A DNA stretch of 32,293 nt from Muribaculaceae bacterium (GCA_022484565.1 JAKVKZ010000038.1:1-32293); one strand, 5' to 3'. Counted from the stretch's first letter, positions 1 to 9,462 are shown. Numbers and translations: made by a program. Notes: a model not told the origin generated them from the sequence alone.

Positions 1-1
1 G

Positions 2-547
2 CAGGATAATAATATAGCCGTGATTTGGCGGCCTCTGCACGAGGCAGCCGGAAATTATGGCACAAACATCTGGTTCTGGTGGGGACGTTATGGAACGGAC
101 TACACCAAGCAACTTTGGAAACTTATGTACGACCAACTTGTGAATGTGTACCATCTGAACAATCTGATTTGGGTGTGGACTGCACAGATAGCCGACGGGC
201 ATGATGACGAAATGGTTGCCGCTTATCCAGGCAACGACTATGTGGACATTGTGGGTGCGGATTTATATGTTGACAACACTGGTTCGCAGATTGAGGCATT
301 CAATAAAATCAAGCAGATGACAGGCGGCAAGAAACTCGTTACACTTGCCGAATGTGGACTACTTCTTGACCCTGACAAATGCTTCACCGCTGGCGACACT
401 TGGTCGTGGTTCATGGAATGGTACACTTACAAAATTGCAAGTACAGCCACTATAGATGGCTTTGGCAACACCACAGCCCATTGGAAGGAAATTATGACTA
501 ACAGTCACATAATTAATCGTGAGGATATGCCGTTAACTTTAAAGTAA
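2..547 (+). CDS. GH26 beta-mannanase, 3' end only (left-truncated by window)
   Basis: This is the C-terminal half of a glycoside hydrolase family 26 endo-beta-1,4-mannanase; the reading frame is already open at base 2 and the start lies outside the window. The visible part carries both GH26 catalytic glutamates: the acid/base in the segment WRPLHEAAG and the nucleophile in TLAECG, with the aromatic substrate-cleft run WFWWGRYG between them. My gap-free hand alignment to the C-terminal 175 residues of the next gene gives about 136 identical positions (78 percent), so the two genes are tandem duplicates. Only 13 bases separate its stop from the next start, indicating one transcript. By analogy with its neighbour it is probably also a surface lipoprotein, but the part that would show this is missing. 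Family assignment is secure; exact linkage specificity is inferred from the locus. Confidence 0.93.
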   Translation, partial: QDNNIAVIWRPLHEAAGNYGTNIWFWWGRYGTDYTKQLWKLMYDQLVNVYHLNNLIWVWTAQIADGHDDEMVAAYPGNDYVDIVGADLYVDNTGSQIEAFNKIKQMTGGKKLVTLAECGLLLDPDKCFTAGDTWSWFMEWYTYKIASTATIDGFGNTTAHWKEIMTNSHIINREDMPLTLK

Positions 548-560
548 AAATCAAGCAAAT

Positions 561-1970
561 ATGAAATCGAATAAATTATTGAATATATGTGCGATAGCCA
601 TCATGTCTCTATTCTTAGTAGCCTGTGGAGGCGGTGGAGGCAGTGATGAGCCTACGCAGCCAACTGTGACACCGACACTTTCAGTCGCTTCGCAGTCAAT
701 TTCTGAAGGAAGCGTGGTATCTACCACAACCACATCCATTGTGATTGGGTATTCGGCAGCCATAGCACTGAACACAGCCAACAGCGTAACGCTCAATGGC
801 GCAGCGGTGACACCTACAGTGTCGAACACAGCACTCAATATTCCTTTGAGCCTTAGCGATGGAGTTGACTACACTTTAGTGATTCCTGCAAATGCAGTGC
901 ATCGCTCCGACAACGCGAGTGTGTATGCACCAGCGGTTACCATTCATTTCTCCACTGCCGCAGCCGCAGCAGGGCTTGTCAATGCAAACGCCACGGCTCA
1001 GGCATTGAAAGTGTATCAGTTCCTGAAAGATGAGTATGGCAAGAAGACACTTTCGGGTGCAATGGCTAATGTGAACAACAATAATTACTTTAGTAACTGG
1101 ATTTATGCCGTCACTGGCAAGCATCCGGCTCTTACGTGTTACGATTTTGTCCATTTGGCAGATTCTCCGGCCAACTGGATTGACTACAGCGATATTTCAC
1201 CTGCCAAGACGCAATGGACTAACAATGGACTTGTTGCATATATGTGGCATTGGAGAGTACCGTCGAATGAAGGTGATGCTGTGTCGAGTTATGGCTTTAA
1301 CGCACCTGGGAAAGGCGATAATGTGACAACTTTCGATATTCGTGAGGCTTTGAAGGATGGCACGTGGCAGCACACCCAGATAATGAACGATATTAAGAAG
1401 GTTGCAGGCTATCTGAAACTCCTGCAAGACCAAAATATTCCAGTGATTTGGCGTCCGCTTCACGAAGCTGCCGGCAGCTATAAGTATGGAGCATGGTTCT
1501 GGTGGGGACGTTATGGTACGGAATACACCAAGCAACTCTGGATACTCCTCTACGATCAGCTTGTGAACGTGTATCACCTGAACAATCTGATTTGGGTGTG
1601 GACAATGCAGGTTGAGGACGGCTACGATAACGAGATGGCAAATGCATATCCCGGCAATGAATATGTTGACATTGTGGGTACTGATATTTATGCCACTTCC
1701 ACGGCTTCGCAAGCAACTGTGTACAATAAAATCAAGCAGATAACCGGCGGTAAGAAATTGATAACCCTGTCGGAGTGCGGAATGCTTCTTGACCCTGATA
1801 AATGCTTCACTGGCGGCGACACTTGGTCATGGTTTATGGAATGGTACACTTACGACATAGCAAGCACTGCCACAGTGGATAATTTTGGCAACACCACCGC
1901 CCACTACAAGGAAGTGTTCACCAACAGCCACATAATGAACCGCGAGGACATGCCCACAACGTTGAAATAA
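561..1970 (+). CDS. GH26 endo-beta-1,4-mannanase lipoprotein with N-terminal Ig-like domain
   Basis: A 469-residue secreted mannanase. Residues 1-21 form a signal peptide ending in a lipobox (LVA-C22), followed by five glycines and an acidic SDE stretch; acidic residues just after the cysteine are the type of signal that sends Bacteroidota lipoproteins to the cell surface. Residues about 35-135 look like a bacterial Ig-like (SbsA/Big_5 type) domain that would hold the enzyme off the membrane. The GH26 barrel fills about 140-469, with acid/base E302 in WRPLHEAAG, the WFWWGRYG cleft motif and nucleophile E405 in TLSECG. It is expected to cut beta-mannan or glucomannan outside the cell. It follows a near-duplicate by 13 bases and precedes the GH3 gene by 12 bases, so all three are probably co-transcribed. 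The start ATG is set by the signal peptide. Confidence 0.93.
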   Translation: MKSNKLLNICAIAIMSLFLVACGGGGGSDEPTQPTVTPTLSVASQSISEGSVVSTTTTSIVIGYSAAIALNTANSVTLNGAAVTPTVSNTALNIPLSLSDGVDYTLVIPANAVHRSDNASVYAPAVTIHFSTAAAAAGLVNANATAQALKVYQFLKDEYGKKTLSGAMANVNNNNYFSNWIYAVTGKHPALTCYDFVHLADSPANWIDYSDISPAKTQWTNNGLVAYMWHWRVPSNEGDAVSSYGFNAPGKGDNVTTFDIREALKDGTWQHTQIMNDIKKVAGYLKLLQDQNIPVIWRPLHEAAGSYKYGAWFWWGRYGTEYTKQLWILLYDQLVNVYHLNNLIWVWTMQVEDGYDNEMANAYPGNEYVDIVGTDIYATSTASQATVYNKIKQITGGKKLITLSECGMLLDPDKCFTGGDTWSWFMEWYTYDIASTATVDNFGNTTAHYKEVFTNSHIMNREDMPTTLK

Positions 1971-1982
1971 AAAGTACACTCC

Positions 1983-4292
1983 ATGATAAAAGCTCAAAAA
2001 ATTATGATTATGATGATTGTGGCTGCCACTGCCGCCACAGTCTTCGCAAAGAAATACGATATGCTTTACAAGAATCCTGATGCGCCGATTGCCGACCGTG
2101 TGGAGGACTTGCTCGGACGCATGACCCTCGACGAGAAAGTCGGGCAGATGAACCAGTATGTGGGTGTGGAGCATTTCCGCGCCAATATCGGCTCAATCAA
2201 GCCTGAGGACCTGAAAAACAACACGGCCCAGGCCATCTACCCTGGCATCACTCCCGACACTCTTGAGAAGTGGACTGAGCAGGGAATAGTTGGTTCATTC
2301 CTCCATGTGATAACGCTCAAGGAGGCCAACCACCTGCAGCAGCTCGCCATGAAGAGCCGCCTCGCCATACCGATTATTTTTGGCATTGACGCAATCCATG
2401 GCAACGCCAATTGCCCCGACAATACCGTCTATCCAACCAATCTCGGACTTGCCTGCTCGTTCGACACTGCCATGGCCCACACCATAGCCCGCCAAACGGC
2501 AGCCGAGATGCGCGCCATGAACATGCACTGGACATTCAATCCAAATGTTGAGGTGGCACGCGACCCGCGTTGGGGACGTTGCGGCGAGACCTTCGGCGAA
2601 GACCCGTATCTCGTCAGCCTTATGGGTGCAGCCACTGTGAAGGGCTATCAGGGAAATCTCAACAGCAGGAACGATGTGCTTGCCTGCATAAAGCACTTTG
2701 TGGCAGGCAGCGAACCGATGAACGGCACCAACGGCTCACCGGCCGACCTGTCGGAGCGCACCTTGCGTGAAGTGTTCTTCCCTCCGTTCAAGGCAGGAGT
2801 TGACGCCGGCGCGATGTCGCTGATGACAGCCCACAACGAGCTTAACGGCATTCCGTGCCACACCAACGAGTGGCTGATGAAGGACGTGCTTCGCGGTGAA
2901 TGGAAATTCCCGGGATTCATTGTCAGTGACTGGATGGACATTGAGCATACCTACGACCTTCACGCCACTTCCACATCACTGAAAGACGCGTTTTATCAGA
3001 GCATAATGGCTGGAATGGACATGCACATGCACGGCATCTATTGGAACAAATATGTGTGCGAGCTGGTCCGCGAGGGCAAAATTCCTGAATCGCGCATCGA
3101 CGAGTCGGTCCGTCGAATCCTAAACGTGAAATTCCGCCTCGGACTCTTTGAAAATCCGTTTGCCGACGAGAAGACCACAATGAAGGTGCGCCTTTGCCCC
3201 GAGCACCGCGCCACGGCTCTCGAAGCAGCCCACAACAGCATTGTGCTGCTTAAAAATGATGGAATCCTGCCATTGACTGCGGGAAAATACAAGCATATAA
3301 TGGTTACCGGCATCAATGCCGACGACGAGAACATCATGGGCGACTGGTCAGCGCAGCAGAAGCCTGAGAATGTGGTGACAGTGCTTGAGGGACTTCGTGC
3401 CGCCGCTCCCGACGCCACAATCAATTTCGTTGATCAGGGCTGGGACCCGCGCAACATGGACCCCGCCAAAGTCAGTGCCGCAGTTGACGCGGCAAAGAAT
3501 GCCGACCTCAACATAGTGGTTGCAGGCGAATACATGATGCGTTTCCGCTGGACGGAGCGCACCGGCGGTGAGGACACCGACCGCAGCGACATCGACCTTG
3601 TGGGTCTTCAGGAAGAACTGATTGAGAAGGTTGCCGCCTCGGGCAAACCGACTATCCTGATTCTCATCAACGGCCGTCCGCTCGGAGTGCAGTGGGCAGC
3701 CGACCATCTGCCTGCCGTCATCGAGGCATGGGAGCCTGGAATGACTGGAGGAACGGCTCTTGCCGACATCATCTACGGCAAGGTGAACCCGAGCGCGAAG
3801 CTCGCCATCACCATTCCGCGAAGCGTCGGGCAGACGCAGATGACTTACAACCACAAGCCATCAATGTACTTCCACCCTTACGTGGTTAAGCCGAGCACAC
3901 CGCTTTATCCATTCGGATTCGGACTGAGCTACACCACCTACAAGTACAGCAACCTGCATCTAAGCAGTAGCGAGATAGCCTCCGACGGCACAATCGACGT
4001 GAGCGTTGACATCACCAACACCGGTTCGCGCGATGGCGTGGAGATAGCGCAGATGTACATCCGCGACTGCTTCAGCTGTGTCAGCCGTCCGGTGAAGGAG
4101 CTGAAAGGCTTTTCACGCGTCAGTCTGAAATCGGGCGAGACCAAGACGGTGCATTTCAGTATCACTCCCGACAAGCTGAGATTTCTCGACAGGAAAATGC
4201 AGCCTATCGTCGAGCCAGGCGAGTTCAAGGTTATGGTAGGCGCATCTAGCGATGACAAGGATTTGCTCACCGCATCATTTAATGTGAAGTGA
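1983..4292 (+). CDS. GH3 beta-glycosidase (beta-glucosidase-like), secreted
   Basis: A 769-residue glycoside hydrolase family 3 enzyme in the normal three-domain layout. Residues 1-22 are a signal peptide with no lipobox, so a periplasmic location is likely. The N-terminal barrel (about 40-385) has the RWGR motif at 196-199, the KH pair at 237-238 and nucleophile D316 in the segment FIVSDW. The alpha/beta sandwich (about 415-650) has the GGEDTDR loop, where E530 is the likely acid/base. A fibronectin III-like domain closes the protein (about 665-765). The family removes single beta-linked sugars from oligosaccharide ends; in this locus it would trim glucose or mannose from glucomannan oligosaccharides. 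Which sugar it prefers cannot be read from the sequence. Its stop codon overlaps an alternative GTG of the next gene, so the two are tightly coupled. Confidence 0.92.
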   Translation: MIKAQKIMIMMIVAATAATVFAKKYDMLYKNPDAPIADRVEDLLGRMTLDEKVGQMNQYVGVEHFRANIGSIKPEDLKNNTAQAIYPGITPDTLEKWTEQGIVGSFLHVITLKEANHLQQLAMKSRLAIPIIFGIDAIHGNANCPDNTVYPTNLGLACSFDTAMAHTIARQTAAEMRAMNMHWTFNPNVEVARDPRWGRCGETFGEDPYLVSLMGAATVKGYQGNLNSRNDVLACIKHFVAGSEPMNGTNGSPADLSERTLREVFFPPFKAGVDAGAMSLMTAHNELNGIPCHTNEWLMKDVLRGEWKFPGFIVSDWMDIEHTYDLHATSTSLKDAFYQSIMAGMDMHMHGIYWNKYVCELVREGKIPESRIDESVRRILNVKFRLGLFENPFADEKTTMKVRLCPEHRATALEAAHNSIVLLKNDGILPLTAGKYKHIMVTGINADDENIMGDWSAQQKPENVVTVLEGLRAAAPDATINFVDQGWDPRNMDPAKVSAAVDAAKNADLNIVVAGEYMMRFRWTERTGGEDTDRSDIDLVGLQEELIEKVAASGKPTILILINGRPLGVQWAADHLPAVIEAWEPGMTGGTALADIIYGKVNPSAKLAITIPRSVGQTQMTYNHKPSMYFHPYVVKPSTPLYPFGFGLSYTTYKYSNLHLSSSEIASDGTIDVSVDITNTGSRDGVEIAQMYIRDCFSCVSRPVKELKGFSRVSLKSGETKTVHFSITPDKLRFLDRKMQPIVEPGEFKVMVGASSDDKDLLTASFNVK

Positions 4293-4294
4293 AA

Positions 4295-5425
4295 ATGAAG
4301 AAGATATTAGTGATATTATTGGCTTTGGCCATTGTTCCAGCCGCTTTTGCGGCAGGACGGGCAAAGTCGCATAAAACAAAAAAGAAAATGGCCAAGACTT
4401 GCCAAGTCGTGCCCGCAAAGAGGCTTATCAACCGCCTAAACAAAGTCACTGCTGCTGGACTGATAATATTCGGTCATGACGATGACCCTGTGTATGGTCA
4501 TGGTTGGTGCGGCGACAAGGACCGCTCAGATGTGAAAAGCGTCTGCGGCGATTATCCGGGCATAATGAACTGGGACTTGGGAATGATTGAAAAGTGCGCC
4601 GACAAGGAACTTGACGGAGTGCCTTTCGACAGAATCCGCAGTGAAGTCGTGGTACAGGATGCACGCGGCGGCATCAACACTTTCAGCTGGCATCCACGCA
4701 ATCCTGTCACCGGTGGTGACGCTTGGGATGTGAAGAACGACAGCACGGTGCATCTGTGCATTACCGATGAGGCAATGAACGACACTCTCCGCACATGGAT
4801 TGGACGCGCAGCCGACTTCATCGGCTCACTTCGCGACGCAAAAGGCAACCGCATTCCTGTGGTGTTTCGTCCGTGGCACGAGATGAACGGCTCATGGTTC
4901 TGGTGGGGCGCTAAACACTGCTCTATTCAGGATTATGTGGCATTGTGGCAAATAACCCGCGAAGTGTTCGACAAAAAGGGAATCAATAATGTGGTTTGGG
5001 CATATTCTCCAAATATCGTTGCAAATAAAACTGAATATCTTGCCACTTATCCTGGTGATAAATACGTTGACCTGCTCGGGGCTGACTGTTATCAGTTCAA
5101 CGACGAGAAAGGTACGAACGATTACATAAAGAATCTCACTTCTTCGCTTGATGCAGCGACGGCGGTGGCCAAGGAGCACGGGAAACTTGTCGCTTTGACC
5201 GAAACCGGCTGCCAGACGCTGAAAGTGGCTGATTGGTGGATGGGTGTGCTTTATCCCGTCATGGTGAAGTACCCGATTTGTTATGTGACGGTGTGGCGCA
5301 ATGCCCATGACAAGAATGAGCATTTCTTTGCTCCATATCCAGGGCAGGCATCTGCACCATCGTTCGTGAAATTCTATAATGACAAAAAGACGGTTTTTGC
5401 AAGGGAGATGAAAACTATAAAGTAG
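4295..5425 (+). CDS. GH26 beta-mannanase, periplasmic (ManA-type, mannobiose-releasing)
   Basis: A second type of GH26 enzyme, 376 residues from the ATG at 4295. A GTG six bases upstream overlaps the GH3 stop, but the ATG gives the cleaner signal peptide (MKKILVILLALA, cleaved near AFA-A). There is no lipobox, so it is probably periplasmic, unlike the lipoprotein GH26 upstream. Counting from the ATG, acid/base E196 lies in FRPWHEMNGSWFWWG and nucleophile E303 in LTETG. It is clearly diverged from the two tandem GH26 genes (WRPLHEAAG there, FRPWHEMNG here), suggesting a different role. In B. fragilis a GH26 next to the mannosylglucose phosphorylase gene releases mannobiose, and the same neighbour order here supports that job. 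The gap to the GH130 gene is 21 bases. Confidence 0.92.
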   Translation: MKKILVILLALAIVPAAFAAGRAKSHKTKKKMAKTCQVVPAKRLINRLNKVTAAGLIIFGHDDDPVYGHGWCGDKDRSDVKSVCGDYPGIMNWDLGMIEKCADKELDGVPFDRIRSEVVVQDARGGINTFSWHPRNPVTGGDAWDVKNDSTVHLCITDEAMNDTLRTWIGRAADFIGSLRDAKGNRIPVVFRPWHEMNGSWFWWGAKHCSIQDYVALWQITREVFDKKGINNVVWAYSPNIVANKTEYLATYPGDKYVDLLGADCYQFNDEKGTNDYIKNLTSSLDAATAVAKEHGKLVALTETGCQTLKVADWWMGVLYPVMVKYPICYVTVWRNAHDKNEHFFAPYPGQASAPSFVKFYNDKKTVFAREMKTIK

Positions 5426-5446
5426 AATAATCAAAAAATTAAAGAT

Positions 5447-6616
5447 ATGACTTTCGAAGAAAGAAAACAATTCGTGGAAGGCGAGTATGAGAAATTGATT
5501 ACCCGCAAGAACATCCGAATCGAGGGGAATGGCATATTCTGTCGGTATAAATATCCTGTTGTCACTGCTGAGATGGCACCTCCTTTCTGGCGCTATGACT
5601 ACGATAAGGCGACAAATCCATACTTCATGGAGCGCATTGGAGTGAATGCCACTCTCAATTCAGGCGCTATAAAATGGAATGGAAAATATGTGCTGGTGGT
5701 AAGGGTTGAGGGAGCCGACCGCAAATCATTCTTTGCTTTGGCGGAAAGTCCTAACGGAATTGACAATTTTCGTTTTATTGACCACCCAATCGTTATGTCG
5801 AAGAGTGGAAATCCAGCTACCAACATTTATGATATGCGCTTAACTGCCCATGAGGATGGCTATGTGTATGGACTTTTCTGCGTGGAGCGTCACGACCCTG
5901 CTCATCCCGAAGACCTTTCGGCAGCAACTGCCACTTGCGGAATTGCACGCACTAAGGACTTGATTTATTGGGACCGTTTGCCCGATTTGAAGAGCAAGAG
6001 TCAGCAGCGCAATGTGGTGCTGCATCCTGAATTTGTCGATGGCAAGTATGCTCTCTACACTCGCCCGCAGGACGGCTTTATCGATGCCGGCAGCGGCGGA
6101 GGAATAGGCTGGGCACTTATCGACGACATTACTCATGCCGAGGTGAAGGACGAAAAAATTATTGACTGCCGCCATTATCATACAATCAAGGAAGTGAAGA
6201 ACGGCGAAGGTCCGCACCCTATCAAGACTTCTAAAGGCTGGCTGCATCTTGCCCACGGCGTTCGTGGCTGCGCTTCAGGCCTCCGATATGTGCTTTACAT
6301 GTATATGACGGCCCTTGATGAGCCATGGCGTACAATTGCCACTCCCGGCGGCTATTTAATGGCCCCTAAGGGTGAGGAATATATAGGCGACGTGATGAAT
6401 GTGCTGTTCACCAACGGCTGGATTTGCGACCCCGACGGCAAAGTGTTCATCTATTATGCTTCGAGCGACACTCGGATGCACGTTGCGACTTCGACAGTCG
6501 ACCGGCTTGTTGACTATTGCATGAACACTCCTGTCGATAAGCTTTCCACTGGCGAATCGGTAAATACATTGAATCAGCTTATCGACAAAAATCTTGAAAT
6601 AATCAATAGAAAATAA
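5447..6616 (+). CDS. mgp: GH130 4-O-beta-D-mannosyl-D-glucose phosphorylase
   Basis: A 389-residue family 130 glycoside phosphorylase, about the size of the B. fragilis enzyme. It has no signal peptide and should act in the cytoplasm on mannosyl-beta-1,4-glucose, using phosphate to give alpha-mannose-1-phosphate and glucose. The segment IYDMRLT supplies D129, the position of the family's single catalytic aspartate (D131 in the B. fragilis protein, as I recall), and GEGPHPI is a conserved GH130 active-site stretch. The neighbours decide between GH130 subtypes: GH26 upstream, symporter and cellobiose 2-epimerase downstream is the known mannan-catabolic arrangement. A clear terminator hairpin follows about 56 bases after the stop. 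A mannooligosaccharide-specific GH130 is the alternative, but that is less likely next to the epimerase. Confidence 0.92.
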   Translation: MTFEERKQFVEGEYEKLITRKNIRIEGNGIFCRYKYPVVTAEMAPPFWRYDYDKATNPYFMERIGVNATLNSGAIKWNGKYVLVVRVEGADRKSFFALAESPNGIDNFRFIDHPIVMSKSGNPATNIYDMRLTAHEDGYVYGLFCVERHDPAHPEDLSAATATCGIARTKDLIYWDRLPDLKSKSQQRNVVLHPEFVDGKYALYTRPQDGFIDAGSGGGIGWALIDDITHAEVKDEKIIDCRHYHTIKEVKNGEGPHPIKTSKGWLHLAHGVRGCASGLRYVLYMYMTALDEPWRTIATPGGYLMAPKGEEYIGDVMNVLFTNGWICDPDGKVFIYYASSDTRMHVATSTVDRLVDYCMNTPVDKLSTGESVNTLNQLIDKNLEIINRK

Positions 6617-6672
6617 TCTCCATGGGAAGATTGTTGATTCTAAACTGTTATGGTTAAATGTTGGGATGTCAG

Positions 6673-6710
6673 GAGTGGGCTGGACATTTTGGCCCGCTCT
6701 TTGATTTTTT
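6673..6710 (+). terminator. Rho-independent terminator after the GH130 gene
   Basis: Bases 6673-6680 (GAGTGGGC) pair with 6692-6699 (GCCCGCTC) in an 8-bp stem with one G-T pair and an 11-base loop. The stem is followed at once by TTTGATTTTTT. It would end, or partly end, the GH enzyme transcript before the symporter gene. I found no good promoter in the 59 bases that follow, so incomplete termination is possible. Confidence 0.75.
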
Positions 6711-6769
6711 ATCATTATCTTTATGGCGCGGATTTGGCTATCGGCTCATTCGTAAAGGAATAAATTCAA

Positions 6770-8197
6770 ATGGTATCATTAAAAGAAAAAATCGGATATA
6801 GTTTCGGCGATTTCTCTTCGTCGATGTTCTGGAAAATTTTCGGAGCGTATCTGCTGGTGTTCTACACTGATGTGTTCGGACTGTCGCCTGCGGCTGTAGG
6901 CACAATGTTCCTTGTGACGCGTGTGTGGGATTCATTTTTCGACCCGATTGTCGGTGTGGTTGCCGACCGTACACATACCCGTTGGGGTAAGTTCCGTCCT
7001 TATCTGCTTTATCTGGCTTTACCTTTTGGCTTCATCGGGGTGTTAACATTTTTCACTCCGCCTTTCGGCCCGACAGGCAAACTGATTTATGCTTATATCA
7101 CCTACACTTTGATGATGATGATTTATTCTTCCATCAATGTGCCTTATGCCTCGCTTCTCGGTGTGATGAGCCCTGAGCCAAAGGACCGCAACATCCTTGC
7201 CACATTCCGCATGGTTGGCGCTTATCTTGGCAGTTTCATCGCATTGCTGCTCTTTGAGCCGATGGCTAATGCTTTCACAGGCAATATCACCGGACTTGAC
7301 CCTGCAGCCGCCCAAGTGGCTCGTCAGCATGGCTGGATGATGTCGGTGGGTGTAATTGCCATTGCCTGCGTGGTGCTGTTCTATGGTTGCTTCTCGTTCA
7401 CCCGTGAGCGTGTAAAGCCGATTAAGGAGAAGCAGAGTTCTCTTGGAAGTGATGTGAAGGATCTTCTGCATAATTCCCCATGGTGGATTCTTCTCGGTGC
7501 CGGCATATTCACACTTGTGTTCAATTCCGTGCGCGACGGTGCCACTGTGTTCTATTTCAAATATTATATCAGTGAGGACAGCCTCGATAAAGTGCCGTTT
7601 TTCAATATGTCGTTGCTCCTCAGCGGCCTTTATCTCGCCATTGGGCAGCTTGCCAATATTGTCGGCGTGATAGCTGCCGCTCCGCTCGGTAACAAAATAG
7701 GCAAGAAGAACACTTTTGCGCTTGCCATGATTATTGCCACTGTGCTCAGCGTGTTCTTCTTCTGGTTCGGTAAGGACCAGCTTGTGCTGATATTCATCTT
7801 CCAGATTCTCATCAGCATCTGTGCCGGCAGCGTATTCCCGTTGCTTTGGTCGATGTATGCCGACTGTGCCGACTATTCCGAACTCCGCACGGGTAACCGT
7901 GCCACTGGCTTGGTGTTCAGCGCCTCGTCGATGTCGCAGAAATTTGGCTGGGCCATCGGTACTGCCGTCACTGGCTGGCTGCTGTCGTTCTTCGGCTATG
8001 TGCCCAACGCTCCGCAGCAGACCGACTTTGCAATTCGTGGTCTGCGCATGTTCCTGAGCTTTATCCCTGCCATAGGTGCTGTGCTTTCGTTGTTGTTTGT
8101 ACTTTTCTATCCGCTCAGCGGAAAGAAAATGAAGGAAATCACCGCCGAACTTAACATGCGCCGTGAGGTGGCAGGCTCTAATAAAACAGAAAATTAA
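6770..8197 (+). CDS. GPH-family sugar:cation symporter (mannobiose transporter)
   Basis: A 475-residue major-facilitator membrane protein of the glycoside-pentoside-hexuronide:cation symporter family. The N-terminus has the usual KIGYSFGDF start. The family signature follows at residues 51-77: RVWDSFFDPIVG, then ADRTHTRWGKFRPYLL, covering the first helices and cytoplasmic loop. Many hydrophobic stretches along the whole length fit the normal 12 membrane spans. It should sit in the inner membrane and bring mannobiose or a related disaccharide from the periplasm into the cytoplasm, where the epimerase and GH130 act. It is separated from GH130 by 153 bases containing a terminator, and from the epimerase by 36 bases. 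The substrate is inferred from the neighbours; the coupling ion is not visible. Confidence 0.9.
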   Translation: MVSLKEKIGYSFGDFSSSMFWKIFGAYLLVFYTDVFGLSPAAVGTMFLVTRVWDSFFDPIVGVVADRTHTRWGKFRPYLLYLALPFGFIGVLTFFTPPFGPTGKLIYAYITYTLMMMIYSSINVPYASLLGVMSPEPKDRNILATFRMVGAYLGSFIALLLFEPMANAFTGNITGLDPAAAQVARQHGWMMSVGVIAIACVVLFYGCFSFTRERVKPIKEKQSSLGSDVKDLLHNSPWWILLGAGIFTLVFNSVRDGATVFYFKYYISEDSLDKVPFFNMSLLLSGLYLAIGQLANIVGVIAAAPLGNKIGKKNTFALAMIIATVLSVFFFWFGKDQLVLIFIFQILISICAGSVFPLLWSMYADCADYSELRTGNRATGLVFSASSMSQKFGWAIGTAVTGWLLSFFGYVPNAPQQTDFAIRGLRMFLSFIPAIGAVLSLLFVLFYPLSGKKMKEITAELNMRREVAGSNKTEN

Positions 8198-8233
8198 TCG
8201 TTATCAAGTTATAAGTATTAATCATCGTTGAAA

Positions 8234-9436
8234 ATGGAAATAGATATAAAGGCCTTTTGCAATGAGCTGATGCGCAACATGCAGGAGAATATCCTGCCTT
8301 ACTGGATGGACAAGATGGTTGACCCGGCAGGCGGATTTTATGGACGCCGCGACGGAAACGACAACCTTGTGCCGGATGCGCCTAAAGGTGCTATCCTCAA
8401 TGGCCGTCTGCTTTGGACTTTTTCTGCTGCCTATCGCGTCACTGGCAAGGCCGAGTATCTGAAAATGGCACAGCGTGCCAAGCGTTACATCATCGATAAT
8501 TTCTACGATAAAGATTTTGGCGGCGTTTATTGGTCGCTTAATGCCGACGGCACTCCCCTCGACACTAAGAAACAGTTCTATGCCATAGGTTTTGTGATTT
8601 ATGGTTTGAGCGAGTTTGTCCGCGCCACTGGCGACGATGAGGCTTTGCAATATGCAATGCATCTTTATCACGACATTGAACATCACAGCCGCGACCGTCA
8701 GCGGGGAGGCTACATTGAGGCCTGCACTCGCGAGTGGGCACAAATCGACGATATGCGCCTCAGCGACAAGGATGCCAACGAGAAGAAGACCATGAACACG
8801 CATCTGCACATAATCGAGCCGTACACCAATCTTTACCGTGTGTGGCGCGATGATGATTTGCGTGAGTCAATCGTCAGCTTGATGGACCTTTTCTTCGATG
8901 TTATGGAAGATAAGAAAAATCATCATCTTGGACTGTTTTTCGATGAAGATTGGAATCGACACGACAGTGAGATTTCCTATGGCCACGACATTGAGGCCTC
9001 TTGGCTTTTGCTCGAGACGGCTCAGGTGCTCGGCGATGAGAAAATGCTTGAAAAGGCACTTGCCCACACTCGTGCCATCGCCGATGCCGCCCTGCAGGGA
9101 CGTTGCACCGACGGGTCGATGCTCTATGAACGTCATGGCAACGGCACTTTCGATAACGAGAAGCATTGGTGGGTACAGGCTGAATGTGTGATTGGCCAAG
9201 CCTATCTTTACCGTTATCATGGCCGTGCCGATGCCGTTGACCGTGCGGCGCAGACTTGGAATTACATAAAGAATAACATTGTGGATGCTGAAAGCGGTGA
9301 GTGGTATTGGAGCCGTAAGCCTGATGGCAGCATCAACCGCGACGATGACAAGGCTGGATTTTGGAAATGCCCTTATCACAACAGCCGCATGTGCATGGAA
9401 GTCAACAACACGCTAAACTGCTCTGATAATAATTAA
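8234..9436 (+). CDS. ce: Cellobiose 2-epimerase (mannobiose 2-epimerase), AGE family
   Basis: A 400-residue (alpha/alpha)6-barrel epimerase of the N-acylglucosamine 2-epimerase superfamily, without a signal peptide. I start it at the ATG at 8234; a TTG six bases upstream is in frame but less likely. The three histidines expected for cellobiose 2-epimerases are present: H190 in MNTHLHIIEPYT, H251 in GHDIEASW and H382 in KCPYHNSRM. Their spacing is close to that of the Ruminococcus albus enzyme. The GRLLWTFSAAYR and WWVQAECVIG motifs also fit. In the mannan route it converts mannobiose to mannosyl-glucose, the substrate of GH130, so its place beside GH130 and the symporter is functional. It could also act on cellobiose, but the locus favours mannobiose. 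Confidence 0.93.
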   Translation: MEIDIKAFCNELMRNMQENILPYWMDKMVDPAGGFYGRRDGNDNLVPDAPKGAILNGRLLWTFSAAYRVTGKAEYLKMAQRAKRYIIDNFYDKDFGGVYWSLNADGTPLDTKKQFYAIGFVIYGLSEFVRATGDDEALQYAMHLYHDIEHHSRDRQRGGYIEACTREWAQIDDMRLSDKDANEKKTMNTHLHIIEPYTNLYRVWRDDDLRESIVSLMDLFFDVMEDKKNHHLGLFFDEDWNRHDSEISYGHDIEASWLLLETAQVLGDEKMLEKALAHTRAIADAALQGRCTDGSMLYERHGNGTFDNEKHWWVQAECVIGQAYLYRYHGRADAVDRAAQTWNYIKNNIVDAESGEWYWSRKPDGSINRDDDKAGFWKCPYHNSRMCMEVNNTLNCSDNN

Positions 9437-9462
9437 TATTTATCTTTTAGCAGTAAACAATA

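Noticed and set aside
1197..1712. Long antisense frame (171 codons) under the lipoprotein GH26 gene
   Set aside because: It lies wholly opposite a gene with clear catalytic motifs, and its translation shows no domain or signal.
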